A stretch of DNA of 64,000 nt from Hyposmocoma kahamanoa (lineage: Eukaryota; Arthropoda; Insecta; Lepidoptera; Cosmopterigidae): positions 2,456,643-2,520,642 of the forward strand of contig NW_020654289.1 in the NCBI RefSeq assembly GCF_003589595.1, written 5' to 3'. Positions within the stretch are counted from its first letter, which is position 1, and every line of letters begins with the position of its first letter. Shown in pieces: positions 12,301-61,439 of this stretch. The notes under the pieces were generated by a model, which was not told where the DNA came from, made no database searches, and saw only the letters and a list, made by a program, of their open reading frames with translations. Both the position numbers and the translations under genes were made by a program.

Positions 12301-13647
12301 AAAGTATTTTTTAAATCAATTCAATAAAAAAATTATAAGTCAAATCTGATACTTTCTAGTTTTCCATATTATGACAAAAAAATGACATATGATTTTTTTT
12401 AATTACTTTAAATCGCTTTCCAATAACATTATCAAAATGCATAAACGTTTATGTTTATGTTAATTTTTTTTATAATATCAAGTGATGGGACAAATAGGTT
12501 GTGCACCTGATTGTAAACTACAAGCCTCTACGTAACAGTTGCAGTGCAACTCAGAGCTTTAAATCTCAAAGATCTAAGGGGCACTGTCACTGTGCTCGTC
12601 ACCCTGAGACATAAGTTGATAAGTCCCATGTGCCTGTAATTTCACCATATATCATAATACTATATTTCACTAGATATTAATGTGGCTCTTGATTATATGC
12701 AGTACCACCCTTAGTTGTGCAAATGTCAAAGTATGAGAGTAAAGAAAGAAAAATCATAAAATCAGAAGTGACAGTACAAGGAACGGAACCAATATAATCA
12801 CCATGCTTACAAAAATAGATCTAGTACAATAGAGTTGCACTTGGTATTGTTACATCGGACAGAAAAATAGAGCAAAATATTCACAAATTGGTAACCACAG
12901 AATGGAAAATGCAATAGACGGTATCAGCATTGCAGATGGAAAGATGAGCTGAACCACTGCAGGTTGACTTAAGAGACATACTATAGATAGGGAAGTAAAA
13001 TTCTAACTCAGCTAAAAAATAATGAATACATAACAAAAAATAAGAATAATCGATAAACACAGGCAGAGTTAGTGCCCTGTGGCCACAAGATGACCATCCC
13101 AAGGCATAGCAATTATGGTGAATCTTGAAAGGGTTTGAGAAGACACTTATATTGAGTAATGCACTGTAAAAATTTCAAGTAAGGGTAAAACATGAAAGTA
13201 TTTTTTTTTATAACATCAAGTGACGGGACGAACAAGTGCACCTGATGGTAAGCTACACGCCTGTAAATAACAGTTACTATGCCACTCAGAGCTTAAAATT
13301 GCAAAGATCTAAGAGGCACTGCCACTGCGCCCGTCACCCTGAGACATAAATTGACAAGTCCCATGCCTTCAAAACCGGAACAGTAATGCTGATATTACTG
13401 CTTGGCAGCAGAAATAGGTAAGGTAGGTAATACTACCCTGTAACTATGTTTTAGTTTGCTTTTAGCAGCGAGAGTTGTCACTAAAATCTGTGGCAGAAAA
13501 ACCTACATACCCAACCATAGCACGTAAATCTTCCCGTTTTCTTTCGATTTCATATTGTAGTTTCTTTTGAACTTGGTCAATATCGGCGATAGAATGATTC
13601 TGAAATAACTGGTCGGGAACTATGTCTAATAAATTAGGTTGTGACAT
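339..13647 (-). CDS. COG1: COG1, conserved oligomeric Golgi complex subunit 1 (3' end incomplete or uncertain)
   Basis: Subunit of lobe A of the COG tethering complex, which captures vesicles for intra-Golgi retrograde transport on the cytosolic face of the Golgi. Exons on the minus strand: 13647-13511, 12191-12027, 10540-10392, 10090-9936, 9219-8991, 7470-7338, 5990-5818, 4630-4334, 582-339. All have GT/AG borders and compatible phases, giving about 560 residues. The N-terminus (QKKLQYEIERKREDLRAMVG, then ERYRDLIQAADTI across the exon 1/2 junction) matches the most conserved block of the COG1 family. Exon 3 carries VKLLMEIPEKIW, also a family signature. The exon 3 acceptor must be the upstream TAG (exon start 10540), because the CAG 7 bases further in would put a stop in frame. 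Known COG1 proteins are about 880-980 residues, so about 300 C-terminal residues are unaccounted for. Family assignment is firm from recall; the 3' structure is not. Confidence 0.9.
1125..1540. repeat. interspersed repeat family E
   Basis: Begins AAAAAAGCCGACCTCAAAAG and ends CTCCTCCTTTTTTGACGTCG; these are inverted termini. The inner block TGGAGGTACCCTCATTCCAA is the family mark. Further copies are listed below. In COG1 intron 8. Confidence 0.65.
2036..2079. repeat. perfect 20-bp hairpin
   Basis: Arms of 20 bases (AACAGTTAGTCACGCATATG and its exact complement) around the loop ACTG. In COG1 intron 8. It is not part of a repeat I could find elsewhere in the window. Confidence 0.85.
2443..2693. 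mobile_element. fold-back element, about 250 bp
   Basis: Arms of at least 42 bases: AGATTTTTCTGACGATATTC at 2478 and its complement GAATATCGTCAGAAAAATCT at 2638, with matching outer segments. AT-rich interior of about 110 bases. No coding frame. In COG1 intron 8. Confidence 0.68.
3342..3462 (-). mobile_element. SINE-like family A fragment
   Basis: Reverse complement of the family A body (CCATGGACACACACACATAG; AATTACACCCAAACTCACGA). Truncated at both ends. In COG1 intron 8, joined to a family C copy. A further plus-strand scrap (CCCGCGACACAGGGTTTCCC) is at about 35608-35655. Confidence 0.7.
3465..3745 (+). repeat. family C repeat
   Basis: Same order of blocks as 20155-20470 from GACAGGACGAACAAGTCGTC to CACAAGGACCTCTACTG. 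In COG1 intron 8. Confidence 0.75.
3895..4155. repeat. family E repeat
   Basis: Contains ATCTATTTGCTAAGTTTTAT, AAATCGGTTCACAAATGCCG and AATCGAATTGAGAAAATCCT. In COG1 intron 8, about 180 bp from the exon 8 donor. Confidence 0.68.
4800..5800. repeat. family E repeat split by LINE type 1, reaching the COG1 exon 7 donor
   Basis: Left part 4800-4924, right part 5695-5800 (ATCGGTTCACAAATGTCGGA to TTTTTGAAGGCGGTT). The right terminus ends about 15 bases from the donor of exon 7 at 5817. The LINE occupies 4925-5692. Confidence 0.72.
4925..5692 (+). mobile_element. non-LTR retrotransposon 3' end (LINE type 1), inserted in a family E repeat
   Basis: Encodes the C-terminal end of a reverse transcriptase ORF2: WGKAADIQTIFVLQKRAIRS, then after one in-frame stop MVPRFRLTKVNNSFMGNCIR and ending DDMAPESTQI. 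It is followed by a 3' UTR and a terminal tandem of TTGACT. The family E repeat is split by it, with CATC on both sides as a possible short target duplication. It lies in COG1 intron 7. Clade probably Jockey/CR1-like, not certain. Confidence 0.8.
6535..6805. repeat. interspersed repeat family G, copy 1
   Basis: AATGTCCCAAGTCAACCTAT, CTCTGTATACGATTTTA and CACTTTTTAGCGCGGACCCG followed by CGACGTCC are shared with 36480-36722. In COG1 intron 6. Confidence 0.68.
7825..7960. repeat. interspersed repeat family D
   Basis: Blocks: TTTTTCCGGATTTAAATCGC, ACAAACCGACGTTTCGGGCC, CTTTACAGGTCCCAT and AATCGCGAAAACCTAAGAAC. The same blocks recur at 9340-9425, 30500-30675, 48390-48640, 54835-55005 and 61985-62230. 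In COG1 intron 5. Confidence 0.72.
8847..8896. repeat. near-perfect 23-bp hairpin
   Basis: Arms CTCTGGTCGAGAAACGGTAG plus GTC, and the complement, around GCTT, with only two adjacent mismatched pairs. GC-rich in an AT-rich intron, 95 bp downstream of the COG1 exon 5 donor. Confidence 0.82.
9424..9625 (+). mobile_element. SINE-like family A copy, 5'-truncated
   Basis: Starts within the head just before the B box (GGTTCGATTCCCGGGCCGGG) and ends in (TTA)n at 9597-9620. Its left end joins a family D sequence, so it either inserted there or recombined. In COG1 intron 4. Confidence 0.8.
10625..11880 (+). repeat. family C repeat split by a LINE
   Basis: Left part 10625-10890 ends at GGCAGCAGAAACAGG; right part 11815-11880 resumes at AAAGTGGCAGTACTACCCTG. 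The 0.9-kb RNase H LINE fragment lies between. In COG1 intron 2. Confidence 0.75.
10890..11800 (+). mobile_element. non-LTR retrotransposon fragment with RNase H domain, inserted in a family C repeat
   Basis: The frame at 10904-11215 encodes RNase H signatures: MRAELTAIVEAL (catalytic Glu), VIVTDSKSAVHHL (catalytic Asp) and LQWIPSHI. Downstream at about 11525-11730, in another frame, is a Cys/His cluster (CKFCNKLEDMLHLMECGHY) typical of the C-terminus of R1/LOA/Tad-type ORF2. Stops at 11214-11222 and later show decay. The left part of a family C repeat ends at 10890 and its right part resumes at about 11815, so the LINE sits inside it. The whole lies in COG1 intron 2. Confidence 0.8.
12027..13647 (-). 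CDS. COG1: COG1 exons 1-2, conserved N-terminal block
   Basis: Exon 1 (13647-13511) encodes 45 residues plus two bases and ends at GG before GTATGT. Exon 2 (12191-12027) starts with T, restoring a glycine codon. The join yields the family's hallmark MVGERYRDLI. The ATG at 13647 is the first in the frame and gives an N-terminus of typical length. This part of COG1 is helical and contacts the other lobe A subunits (family knowledge). The intron between them (13510-12192) contains one family C repeat and an unclassified repeat-like stretch. Confidence 0.93.
12455..12655 (+). repeat. family C repeat, 3'-truncated
   Basis: Runs from ATGGGACAAATAGGTTGTGC to the AATTTCACCA block and stops there. 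In COG1 intron 1. Confidence 0.7.
13200..13445 (+). repeat. family C repeat
   Basis: From the poly-T start and GACGGGACGAACAAGTGCAC to AATACTACCCTG, about 70 bp from the donor of COG1 exon 1. In COG1 intron 1. Confidence 0.72.
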
Positions 13648-14150
13648 TATTATCCAATTATTATTTTGTATAATCCTTCATGAATTCGTTTAATACACTT
13701 AAGAGTAATAAACATTTATTATTACAAAATAGTAAAGCCTAATTTCACAAATTCAATTCTGAAAACACGTCAACATCAACAAACTTGTATGTAGCACTAT
13801 TACTTGACACCATATTTGAAGATTAAAAACTACACTTTGATTGAAGAGACCTACACATATTAGCTAACATGAAACAATAAAATTTTATCATAATAGTGCT
13901 GGTGCCAAAAAGCACCTGTCAATTTGTATAATGCTGCTACAGGAACTTTACGTCGATTTGACAATAACGTTCCCCAGTACGCACAAATTAGTGGCAATAT
14001 TACATTGAGCGCGCTACCATTCCTCACGTTTTGGCCGGTTCCCAGTGCAGCGGACTGAGTCTATAGATTCGGATGGATGCTAGCAACAAGTGAGCAAGAC
14101 CGAAGTAAATGTATGTACTTACAGTTTATTAATTTATTACAAAACAGCTA
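13648..14150 (-). promoter_or_regulatory. COG1 5' flank and presumed promoter region
   Basis: Repeat-poor sequence directly upstream of the COG1 start codon. It must hold the 5' UTR and promoter if COG1 is transcribed from here. I see no TATA box in a convincing position and cannot place the transcription start. Positional inference only. Confidence 0.3.
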
Positions 14151-14739
14151 TCAATCCAAACTAGGCTGCATTAACTAAAGGCCTTTGCCTTTCCGCAAAG
14201 AAAAAGGAAAAAAAAAATAGTAATCTTTCGTTAACATTTTTCAAAAACGATTTCTAGTTATTTGGTTTTCAAAAACAATCGTTACATTCATGTGTTCCAG
14301 GTAATAATTAAACGGAGATTTTCAAATTTTCTCCGATCACGACATACGAGGGGACCCTTCGTTGCCAGTCTTTCGCACATACTAGACGTTAAGTCTTTTA
14401 AAATCATCCAATCTAACAAAACACAGTCATTTCGGTTTTACTTTTGAATAACAAAATAAATACCACATTTTCATAAAATGGTTAACTATAATAGATTGTG
14501 GTATTACGTACAACATAAATATGATTTAGTAAATTATATATATTGCGAAATTAACACCACTTGAGACGTTTTGAGAAGATTATTTTTCGCCGAATCAGTT
14601 ATTGCAAACCCGTAACGATAAACCCTTGTAGTTAAAATAAAATACCCTGCTTTCCGGCCTCACTAAACCTCATTAAATGTAGTAGCTAGTATTAAGACTT
14701 CACAATATATTTTTTTTACGGTTACATTTCGGGGAGTGA

Positions 14740-15060
14740 GCGCAGGAACTTCCATTTAGTTCCACCTTCACCGTACCTCCTTCGGTCGCCTAAAAGGTCC
14801 GGAACACTCCATACTTATGTCCTTGATATACTACCTATTCGCACTAAACGCTTTGCTCCCTCCTTTCTGATGTGTACGGTAAAGCAATGGAATACCCTAC
14901 TAATCTGTGTTTCCCGAACAATACAATTTAGGGATATTCAAAGCTTGAGTGAATAGGCCTTTTTTAGGCAAACGCATATCGTCGTGGGTTACGTCGTCGC
15001 TTAACATCAGGTAAGATTGTGGCCAAGCGTGTGTCTATTATCTAAATTTAAAAAAATTCA
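14740..15060 (+). mobile_element. LINE type 3, decayed 3' end
   Basis: Shares with 53690-53915 and 43320-43600 the block coding RTKRFA...SFLM, the CCCGAA..TACAATTT segment and the tail GCTTAACATCAGGT(G/A)AGAT followed by GTGGCCAAGCGTGTGTC. No open frame remains. It lies between groucho and COG1. Confidence 0.65.
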
Positions 15061-15624
15061 AACTAGTTGAGTCTGTCTGAAAATTGTTGATTTATAGTTT
15101 CAGATTTCTGGCCACGGTTTAGGGAATACGCTAGTAATGCTAATAAGATGCCTTAACCTGTCCTGACGAACGAAAAAAATTACTACGATAGTAAATAAAA
15201 CAATGAAATCGAAATAATAAATATATTTAATTGTAATTATAGGTTTGCAGAAAAAATTAACAATTGGTCACATACGTTAAAGTCATTGTGTAGTAAAAAT
15301 TAATAATTACTAAAAAAAATTGCATTAATTCAAAGTAATTGGGAGATACTACGCGTAACTTTTATCACATTTTGCAGATCTTAAAAAAAAATCATAGAAA
15401 ATAAATCGTTATTTTACACATAAGTACACAATAGTACGAAAATACAGCTAGTGCTTTAGTAAGTCTGAATTCACCACTTTTCTTACAATAGTAAGAAAAT
15501 ATGGACTCGTAAAATCTATCTACGAATAAATCTACGGCGTAGATAAATAAAAACTATAGCATAGTTGACATAATTTTGATTATTTGTTATCAATATTAGT
15601 TCACGTTATAGTTATTAGAAAAAT

Positions 15625-15790
15625 TCCTTCGATCCGGCTGGATTCGAACCAGCGCCTTCAGCAAACCGTGACAGACGTCATGCCACCTAAACCACGGAAC
15701 GAACTATCGGACCGTATGAATTTTTCTACGTGCTTGTTGCACATGAAGTCGTTGGTTTGAATCCAGCCGGATCGAGAATTTTTTCTCAGT
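15625..15790. mobile_element. SINE-like family B, rearranged fragment
   Basis: A minus-oriented head (TCCTTCGATCCGGCTGGATT) is followed 120 bp later by the plus-oriented counterpart of its end (TTGAATCCAGCCGGATCGAG), so the fragment is itself a small inverted duplication. It lies between groucho and COG1. Confidence 0.65.
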
Positions 15791-16554
15791 GTTCCATCTT
15801 AATGATAATCTTTTTTCCCAAATTTGGTCAAAAGGGAACGTGACACTCCAGGTTCCTCTACTACAGTAGTGGTATGTCTAAATAGTTCAAGTAGTATGGT
15901 AAACTCAAAAAATGTTTTCGAACAAGACACTACGCCAATTTTAAAATACTTAACATTATAAGTTTAGTTCGTACATCTTACCAACTGGGGATCCTTCCTC
16001 GCACAGGGCCGTAACTAGAGGAGAGGGGCCTTAACTTTATTAATGTACTTACGTAATATTAAAAAACAATTCACCTGCAACACATTTTTTTATTCTCACC
16101 CAGGAGAATAAGCCATAATATTTTGAAGTATTTGTACTGCCGAAGTACGAAAATCGATTTCACCAGACCAAGTTTGCTATTATTTTACTTCCGATTTAAA
16201 TGGTTCCTCTACTAATTCAAAATAAGCTCTAGTCACGGCCCTGTCCTTTAATTAACGAAGCTCATTCTTAATAGGTTCTTTATTAGGTTTATTTACACCT
16301 AATTAAACCTTCTATTAGTATAGATTCAATAGGGAAAGGCTAAGACCCTGTCTACCACAATCAGTTCAAAAACTCGCACCATTTTCAGACTCACCAAAGC
16401 GGTTGTACAATATGACGTCACCCGTTACTAAAGATACTATAATTGTTCACGTAAAGTAATAAGGAACTATGCTTGTACTTAATTTGTAGTACATAAGACT
16501 TATATAACGTAATTCTGGTAAAAGCATATTTAACACCGATACTACACTGTAATA

Positions 16555-16585
16555 TATATATGTATATATATATATATATATATAG
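16555..16585. repeat. (TA)n microsatellite
   Basis: Run of TA dinucleotides with one TG interruption. It lies between groucho and COG1. Confidence 0.9.
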
Positions 16586-16706
16586 AATGAGGTGCAGACA
16601 AGTTGGATGTTTATATTTTACTGAGATTGCTTTTTTTCTATTCGATAAAGCTTCGATGTTTGGACCCCATTTTTATATATATTTAAGAACAACAATTGAC
16701 CAAGTA

Positions 16707-17145
16707 CAGTACCGGCATACTATGATGGCCGTTTTGACAGATTACAAAAGAGGTCAAATCTCAATTAATTATCGAAAAAAATATAATCAAATGCGAGTCA
16801 CATCTATAAGAGTTTAGATTTATAACTAGTATTGCAAGGGGTGGCTGATTAAAAAGTTTTAATAAAACGAAAATAAAGATGTTTGACGCGAGTTTGCCGG
16901 AGGTAGATGTTATGCTGCCCAGCGACCCAATAAGTGACGATCGTATTAGATTTCATTTTTTTTAAATTCTAATTTCTAAAAACAAATTATTTTGTTTTTG
17001 TTTGCCGAGTTGTGTGGTAAAATTATGCATTCCATAAATTTTACTGCACGTCACTACAATTAGCTACTTCAACGTAGTTATGAATTAATACGAAACTTGA
17101 TGAGCGGACAAACGTCAAAACGGCCATCATAGCGTGCCGGTACTA
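16707..17145. mobile_element. 439-bp Tc1/mariner-like MITE
   Basis: Inverted ends AGTACCGGCATACTATGATG continuing GCCGTTTTGAC, and the complement at 17112-17144, with TA on each side. Interior AT-rich with no transposase. Downstream of groucho. Confidence 0.75.
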
Positions 17146-18789
17146 TAGTTATACCTAAACAATGTTCTGAAACTATCAGTCAGACAACTAAATTATAAAC
17201 ACTTATCCAAAACTAACATAAATACACATTAGAAAAATGGACAGTTTAAACTTAAAATAAAAAAAACGATTTCTCTTAATTTCATTATAAAAATATACAA
17301 TAATTAATTCATAATAATACTAAGAAAATATCAATAAACGTGTAACATCATTGATCTAAATTTTTATTACATAAAATTACACTGTAAAATACTTTGTCAA
17401 GGGTTTTTTTTATTAGGTAGGACAAAGTAATTAATTTTCTATTGGCTGTCATCTCAATAAAATATACATCAGGTCAAGGAATAAGAACAAACGACGACGA
17501 TTAAGATGTTACTAGAGTCATTCGATTTGTTTCAAACATTTTAAATGACTAAAATGAATACAGGTTTAATTCTATGACATTTTTGTTTAATGTATGCAAC
17601 TGCTAACGCCGTCTAAGGGCATGGTGAAGTAATCGCATCAGACAAGATTGTTTTACAAAAATGTATGTTATTCTACTAAATACATAAAATAATGTAGAAA
17701 TCGCAAGTATACTTGCAATGGCATTTCTGCCTCTAATCTCTCTTATACACCAAAAATACACCCACATCATAACGTCCAAACCATGTTTAGATCCAAGCAC
17801 AAAGCTTTTTAAGCATATCCGCTCCTTTGTTAATTTCATTACTACACTACAGTCGACTTTCAAAGTACTGTATTGTTCTGACCGTACAAACGTCAAAAAA
17901 TAAGACGATAAGATTTCTTGGACAGAGCCTTTAAATTCCTTTCTACATGGGAATTTGGCTAAAACTTAAGAAACGTCAATTCTACAACACGGTATATGAA
18001 GTGTAATGAGTGTAACTGACTGTCAACACCATCTAACGAGGATAAAGAGCAACTTGATTATATATTACTGTTAAACCACTACCAAAATTACGTTTAAAAC
18101 TTTAGGTACAGAATCATCAACTTATCTATGAGAGCAATGTGTTGCTAGAGTCAATGCAGTGTTGCTAGTTATTTTAAACACATTCAACAAGGCCGCGTTA
18201 TTTTTTTTTAGGCTATCTCATTAATAAGTTGGTCGCACTGTGTACATGCGAGTACAGATCTATCAGAATCTCATGACACGTTTTAAAAACAAAACATATT
18301 TATTATCAGTTATTATAAAAATTTGAGGCCTTGTAGGGCTAGCACGATAAGACGCGACTTGCGCAAGAGCCACAAAAAGTGCGAGATCTCTATGAGAGAA
18401 TAGCAGTATCTCGCGCTTTATGTCGCTCTCTCGCTGTCGTGCTCGCCCTACTGAATCGAGATGAAGACGGTTACTCTAGCGACAAGAGCTTAGCTCTCAA
18501 ATAGGAAGCCCTATGTATTGAAGTTTAACAATCGAAACGAGTAAGACCTATCATTGTACACTCAACATCAAAATGACCAGAGCGTTTAAAATAACCAAAA
18601 ATCAGAGCTGATATTATCTTACTCGACCAAAATGTAGAAATTAAAAATATTTAGTATACTAAAAATTCCCTTGCAAAGGTGTCAACTGACTATTAAAGAC
18701 CTTATATTTGTCTAGCAGAATTATTCCAATATATAAATATTAGACCAAAGCTAAAAGTATTGTGTGTGTGATTTGTTTACAGCTGAATG

Positions 18790-19170
18790 TGTTAATAAAC
18801 CTTAATGAAGAGTTATTCAACCTTATCCCTTCCTCTCCTTTCCATCAGCGGACCACCCGTGCCGGACTGCGTTGCCACAGTTGGACGGTCAGTTCAATAC
18901 CGTCCCGCACTAAAAAGTTTGGCAATTCGTTCTTATGCCGAACCATCAAATTGTGGAACCAACTCCCGGCGCATGTATTCCCTCCCCTCTATAACATCGG
19001 GTCCTTCAAACGTAGTGTGAAGAAGCATTTGGCCAGACCGGCAAAATGATAGTGACGGAGTGAAGATATTTGTGTTTTCCATCCGTTACTCTCATCTCTG
19101 GACTGTATTCGCACTATCCATCAGGCGCGGTGCAGTCATTTTGCCGAGTCACAATAATAAAAAAAAAAAA
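18790..19170 (+). mobile_element. jockey-like non-LTR retrotransposon 3' end
   Basis: Open segment 18762-19049 encodes the ORF2 end of Jockey-clade elements: FHQRTTRAGLRCHSWTVSSI and FLCRTIKLWNQLPAHVFPP, stop at 19047-19049, then a UTR and an A-rich tail at 19150-19170. It lies downstream of groucho, in opposite orientation to it. Confidence 0.8.
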
Positions 19171-19573
19171 GTAAGTAAATATGTCATCGGCGGAAAGGCG
19201 AAAGGATTAGACTTTTGGAGGTTAGTAATTTTGGCCTTCCAACAATGATATGTAGAATGGTTAAACTACACAGTTTAGAGCACCGTACATAACGGTGTTC
19301 ATTCATTTTTGTAAGCTTTTATACGATCTAGTATTACTTATTGTAAGTGAAAATTCTAATTCTGTTTTGAGAAATAAATGTCTTAAACCTATTTGTAGTA
19401 GTATGTAGCTTACTACAATTACGTCAATGCCTAAACCTCAACAAAGGGTGAATTTGATTCATCATGTGATTCTGATGGACCCATACAGACTGACAGCCAG
19501 TAGAAAACAGTCATAAATAATACACTGGCTCTGTCACTCATACATGTTAGGAATTGAGATTGCCATTGTCTAT

Positions 19574-58166
<38,593 letters not shown>

Positions 58167-58520
58167 CGTGCCGCCTTCGATTGGAGGCAAATGAACACAA
58201 ACAATCAAAAATAATCTTTGTTGGGCCCGTGTAAATCGAACTTCGCCATGAACATGGCCCTGATTAGTCTCTGCCGATGCTATAACACACAAAACACCGT
58301 CGAACCCGAGCAAACGAACAATGATATGCACAAACTTTGCCTCAAAACTTTTGAAATATCGGTCATTATCATCAATTATTCAACTTTCAAGCACTACTGC
58401 CAATAACGGTTTAAAGCGCACTATAAATAATACATAGGAAATGTTTCATTAAACAAGCATACAACAATTTCACAAAATTTTAGCAATAAATCCACGCCGC
58501 AATAAATTTCTGTTCAGCTG
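58167..58520 (-). promoter_or_regulatory. groucho 5' leader and presumed promoter side
   Basis: Sequence just upstream of the groucho ATG. The frame stays open for 55 codons upstream but contains no ATG, so an N-terminal extension would need a non-AUG start; it is best read as 5' UTR. The context before the ATG (GGCACG) is moderate. Transcription start not located. Confidence 0.4.
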
Positions 58521-59450
58521 TCATGTCATCCATCATTTTCGTTTCGTGTTTCGTTTCGTATTGAGCAGAGAGACAACTGTGATTAAAATATATGCGTTAG
58601 TATACAGCGCTCTCTGTGGAGAATACAGGGTAACAAAATGAATAATTACTACAACATCGAACACTTTTCCAGTATTACCTGCTTGTAAAATAGGTACAAA
58701 TGAATAAGTACTAAAACCCGCGGTTGGTTTTACATTAGCATGCCGTCGCCATAAAACTATTCTATATCCACATTTAGCTGTCAAGTTCGAGTGACAAAAC
58801 CCACCGCTTTGAAATTTTACCACAATGGCCGCGAAAGAATATTCAAACGTAGCGGCAAGGTTACAACTAATTTTAAAACATTTGACAGTTTTGAATGATA
58901 ATTTTATCAACGTGAAAATTAAGCGCGTCAAATGAGATGGTTTTTCTTCGACAATTTTCACAAAGATTTAGTGTGTGGCTTTTGCAAATTTTGAAAGCGT
59001 TTTGAAAGCTTTCCGTCATTTTTTATAATTTATTTACTTGCATAATTTACGTAAAAACTGTAACTACAAAAACCCGTCTTTTTTGTTTCGTTTTACAATG
59101 ATGTAATATAAAAAGATTACAATTACCGAGACGATGATTAAACGACAAAGATAGCGCAATTTCATGTCGTTATCCTTGTTTTTCAAAACAGACAACATTA
59201 TTTATTTTTATTTATTCATTATTTATTTTATTTTTCTATTAATGAACAAACGAACGAATGACACTTGTCTACTATTTACTAGTTACCGATTCAGTATTCG
59301 GAATAAAAATGGCAACATAGCTTTATCAACTGAAATAAATGTGTTATGGGGAGGAATATCACGTATCGCATGCTGGTATTACCACTAATTTTTATCCTCT
59401 ACTCCGGATGCAGAACATGAACTTTATTAACAGTTGTTTGTTTGTTATAT
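58521..59450. other. groucho/fem-1 interval, repeat-free part next to groucho
   Basis: An unremarkable stretch lying upstream of groucho and left of the Tc1 element. It contains a TTTATTTA-type low-complexity run at about 59195-59240. Probably holds groucho promoter-proximal sequence. Confidence 0.4.
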
Positions 59451-59451
59451 A

Positions 59452-61167
59452 CAGCGGTGGTCATAGAATTAAGAACGCTTCATAGTATTTTGATGTACAA
59501 ATGTTCGTAATAAACATAATAACTCTTACCGTAAAATTATTGACTATAGCGCTAGCTAGTACACATTCGGGGCTAACAAAATCTAAAATTAAATAAAAAA
59601 ATAATATTTAAAAATACCGTTAAAATTAGAATCATTTTAATTTTATTTAAACTAAAATAGGATGGAGGCTGGACAAACAATTAAAAACGAGGTAGGGACT
59701 CAACTGTAGTATTCACAATATTTCAGTAATTTTAGAAGTGGTATATTTTAAATAATTTAATAACGTTTTCTTAATATTATACTGATAAATAAAAAAAGGA
59801 ATTCAATATTTAGTAGCCTGTCCTCGACCGCGGATAACGGCATGGCAGCGGCGCGGCATCGACTCTATTAACTTTTTGCAGTTTTCAAGTGAAATAGAGC
59901 TCTATTCTTCTAAAAACGTATCGTACAATTCGTACATGTTAGTAGACCGTCTGTTTGCCAATTTCTTTTTGACTTGACACCAAAGATGTTCTATTGAATT
60001 AAGATCTGGGCCATATGGTGGCCAGTCCAACATACCAGTTGGCTGTCAAGGAATCTTCGAACAGAGTAGGCTGTATGTTTCGGGTCATAGTCATGCTGGA
60101 ATGTCCAAATTACCGGAGATTGTCACCAGCGTACGGTAGCATACATTCTTCAAGGATGTGTTTGTATTGGTATTGGTCAATATTACCTTGTATCAGCGTA
60201 GTAGGGCCTATGCCATAACCAGAAAAGCAACCCCAAATCTTAATGTTTCCACCACCGTGCTTCACCGTCTTTTTCGTATATTTTGGATTAAATGCTATAT
60301 TCTTAGGTCAGCGTACGTACTGCTTGCCATCAGAGCATAGTCTGTTAATTTTAGTTTCATCCGAGAAAAGTACATACCTCCACTGCGCCTCTGCCCAGTG
60401 TTTATACTTCCTTGCAAACGCAAGTCGGACCTGTCTATGTCGTGGTGTTAACATGGACACCTTCCTTGTTACTCTCCCAAATAAGTGTGCCTCCACCAAA
60501 CGGCTTCTCGCGGTGCGTGCAGTAGCGCGAGGATTGTTCTCACCAAAAATTTCGTTCTTATTTCATTTGAGCCTTTGTATGACTACTGCTTAGCGAAATT
60601 AACTATTCTTGAATCTTCTCGTAGAGACGTTTTTCTGTCTTTAGGTTTGTTTTAAAATGTTTCACGGCCTGACACGCCTTTGTTTTTGAGTAATGCAAAT
60701 GATCTGCAATTTTCTGATATGACCATTTACGACCACGCAGCTTTATTATAACTTCTCTTGTAGCAAGAGTCACAAGATTTATTTTTTCCCATAAATAATT
60801 GCACAAAACGTTCTAAACTAACAATGCCGCGCAAAGGACATAAAAGTAGTAACGGAGAATTATTGCACTCCATTTTCAAAACTAAAACTCTTATACTAAT
60901 AAAAGAAAATTATATTTCAGTTCTTAATTATTTGTCCAGACAGTATTCTGGGAACTAACTGAGTGATTGTGACTTAATAAATATATATATGTACCATTAT
61001 TTAAACAAGATTATTACGCTAAATAAAGTAGGTAAATCCAAGTAAGTAAGATAATATTATTTAACACCATCAGAGCATATTTTTAAATTAATTCTGCACT
61101 TAATGGTTATTGCTAAATAATAATGGCTTTGTGTCATTAGTCGTTCTTAATTCTATGATCACCACTG
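59452..61167 (-). mobile_element. Tc1/mariner-type DNA transposon, full length but inactive
   Basis: Bounded by inverted repeats: left end CAGCGGTGGTCATAGAATTA, right end read inward CAGTGGTGATCATAGAATTA, each flanked by TA. Length is about 1.7 kb, normal for Tc1. The transposase is on the minus strand (about 60830-59890), broken by stops and frame changes. The family is inserted in the groucho/fem-1 divergent interval. Because it carries both ends and recognisable DDE blocks, it is a recent enough copy to classify. Confidence 0.92.
59890..60830 (-). pseudogene. Tc1-like transposase pseudogene (DD34E type)
   Basis: Four blocks are readable in different frames: a helix-turn-helix segment (ATREVIIKLRGRKWSYQKIA, 60770-60700), a segment with WRYVLFSDETKI carrying the first catalytic Asp (about 60375), HDYDPKHTAYSVRRF with the second Asp (about 60090), and WPPYGPDLNSIEHLWC with the catalytic Glu (about 60010-59960). 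Stops at about 60603 and 60308, frame changes between blocks and a stop right after the possible first ATG (about 60840) show that it is dead. Confidence 0.9.
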
Positions 61168-61439
61168 TAAGTAATTATTCAAAATAAGATTTTAACAATG
61201 ATTAACTAAAAATGTTTTGGGCATGATGGCAAACCATTACCGACCGATTGCCAAAACAAGTATGTAATTAATTGTAATTATTTAACAGTTTATATTCGTG
61301 TTTTAATTTAAGCCCTTTTCAAAAAAGGAAATATTAATAAACGTGACTATGGGTCGCTGCCTTTTGTGAAAATTAGTTCAATATGATTATTATGTAGCAC
61401 AATAATTCAATAAAGATTTATTGCAATTGAGTAGTAAAG

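Larger units (their letters stand above)
15061..18789. other. groucho-COG1 spacer, possible groucho 3' UTR side
   Basis: Contains the SINE B fragment (15625), the TA microsatellite (16555), the MITE (16707) and a GC-richer segment at about 18340-18460 that is also found at 32075-32165. No gene recognised. The groucho 3' UTR must start at 19573 and run leftward, but no polyadenylation signal could be chosen with confidence. Confidence 0.5.

Noticed and set aside
58167..58331. In-frame N-terminal extension of Groucho by 55 residues
   Set aside because: The open frame upstream contains no ATG and the family start MYP is at 58166.
58533..58961. 142-codon minus-strand open frame upstream of groucho
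   Set aside because: No recognised motif, low-complexity AT-rich composition and no splice context; treated as chance.
60243..60593. 116-codon plus-strand frame inside the Tc1 element
   Set aside because: Antisense to the transposase, whose DDE blocks are clear on the minus strand.
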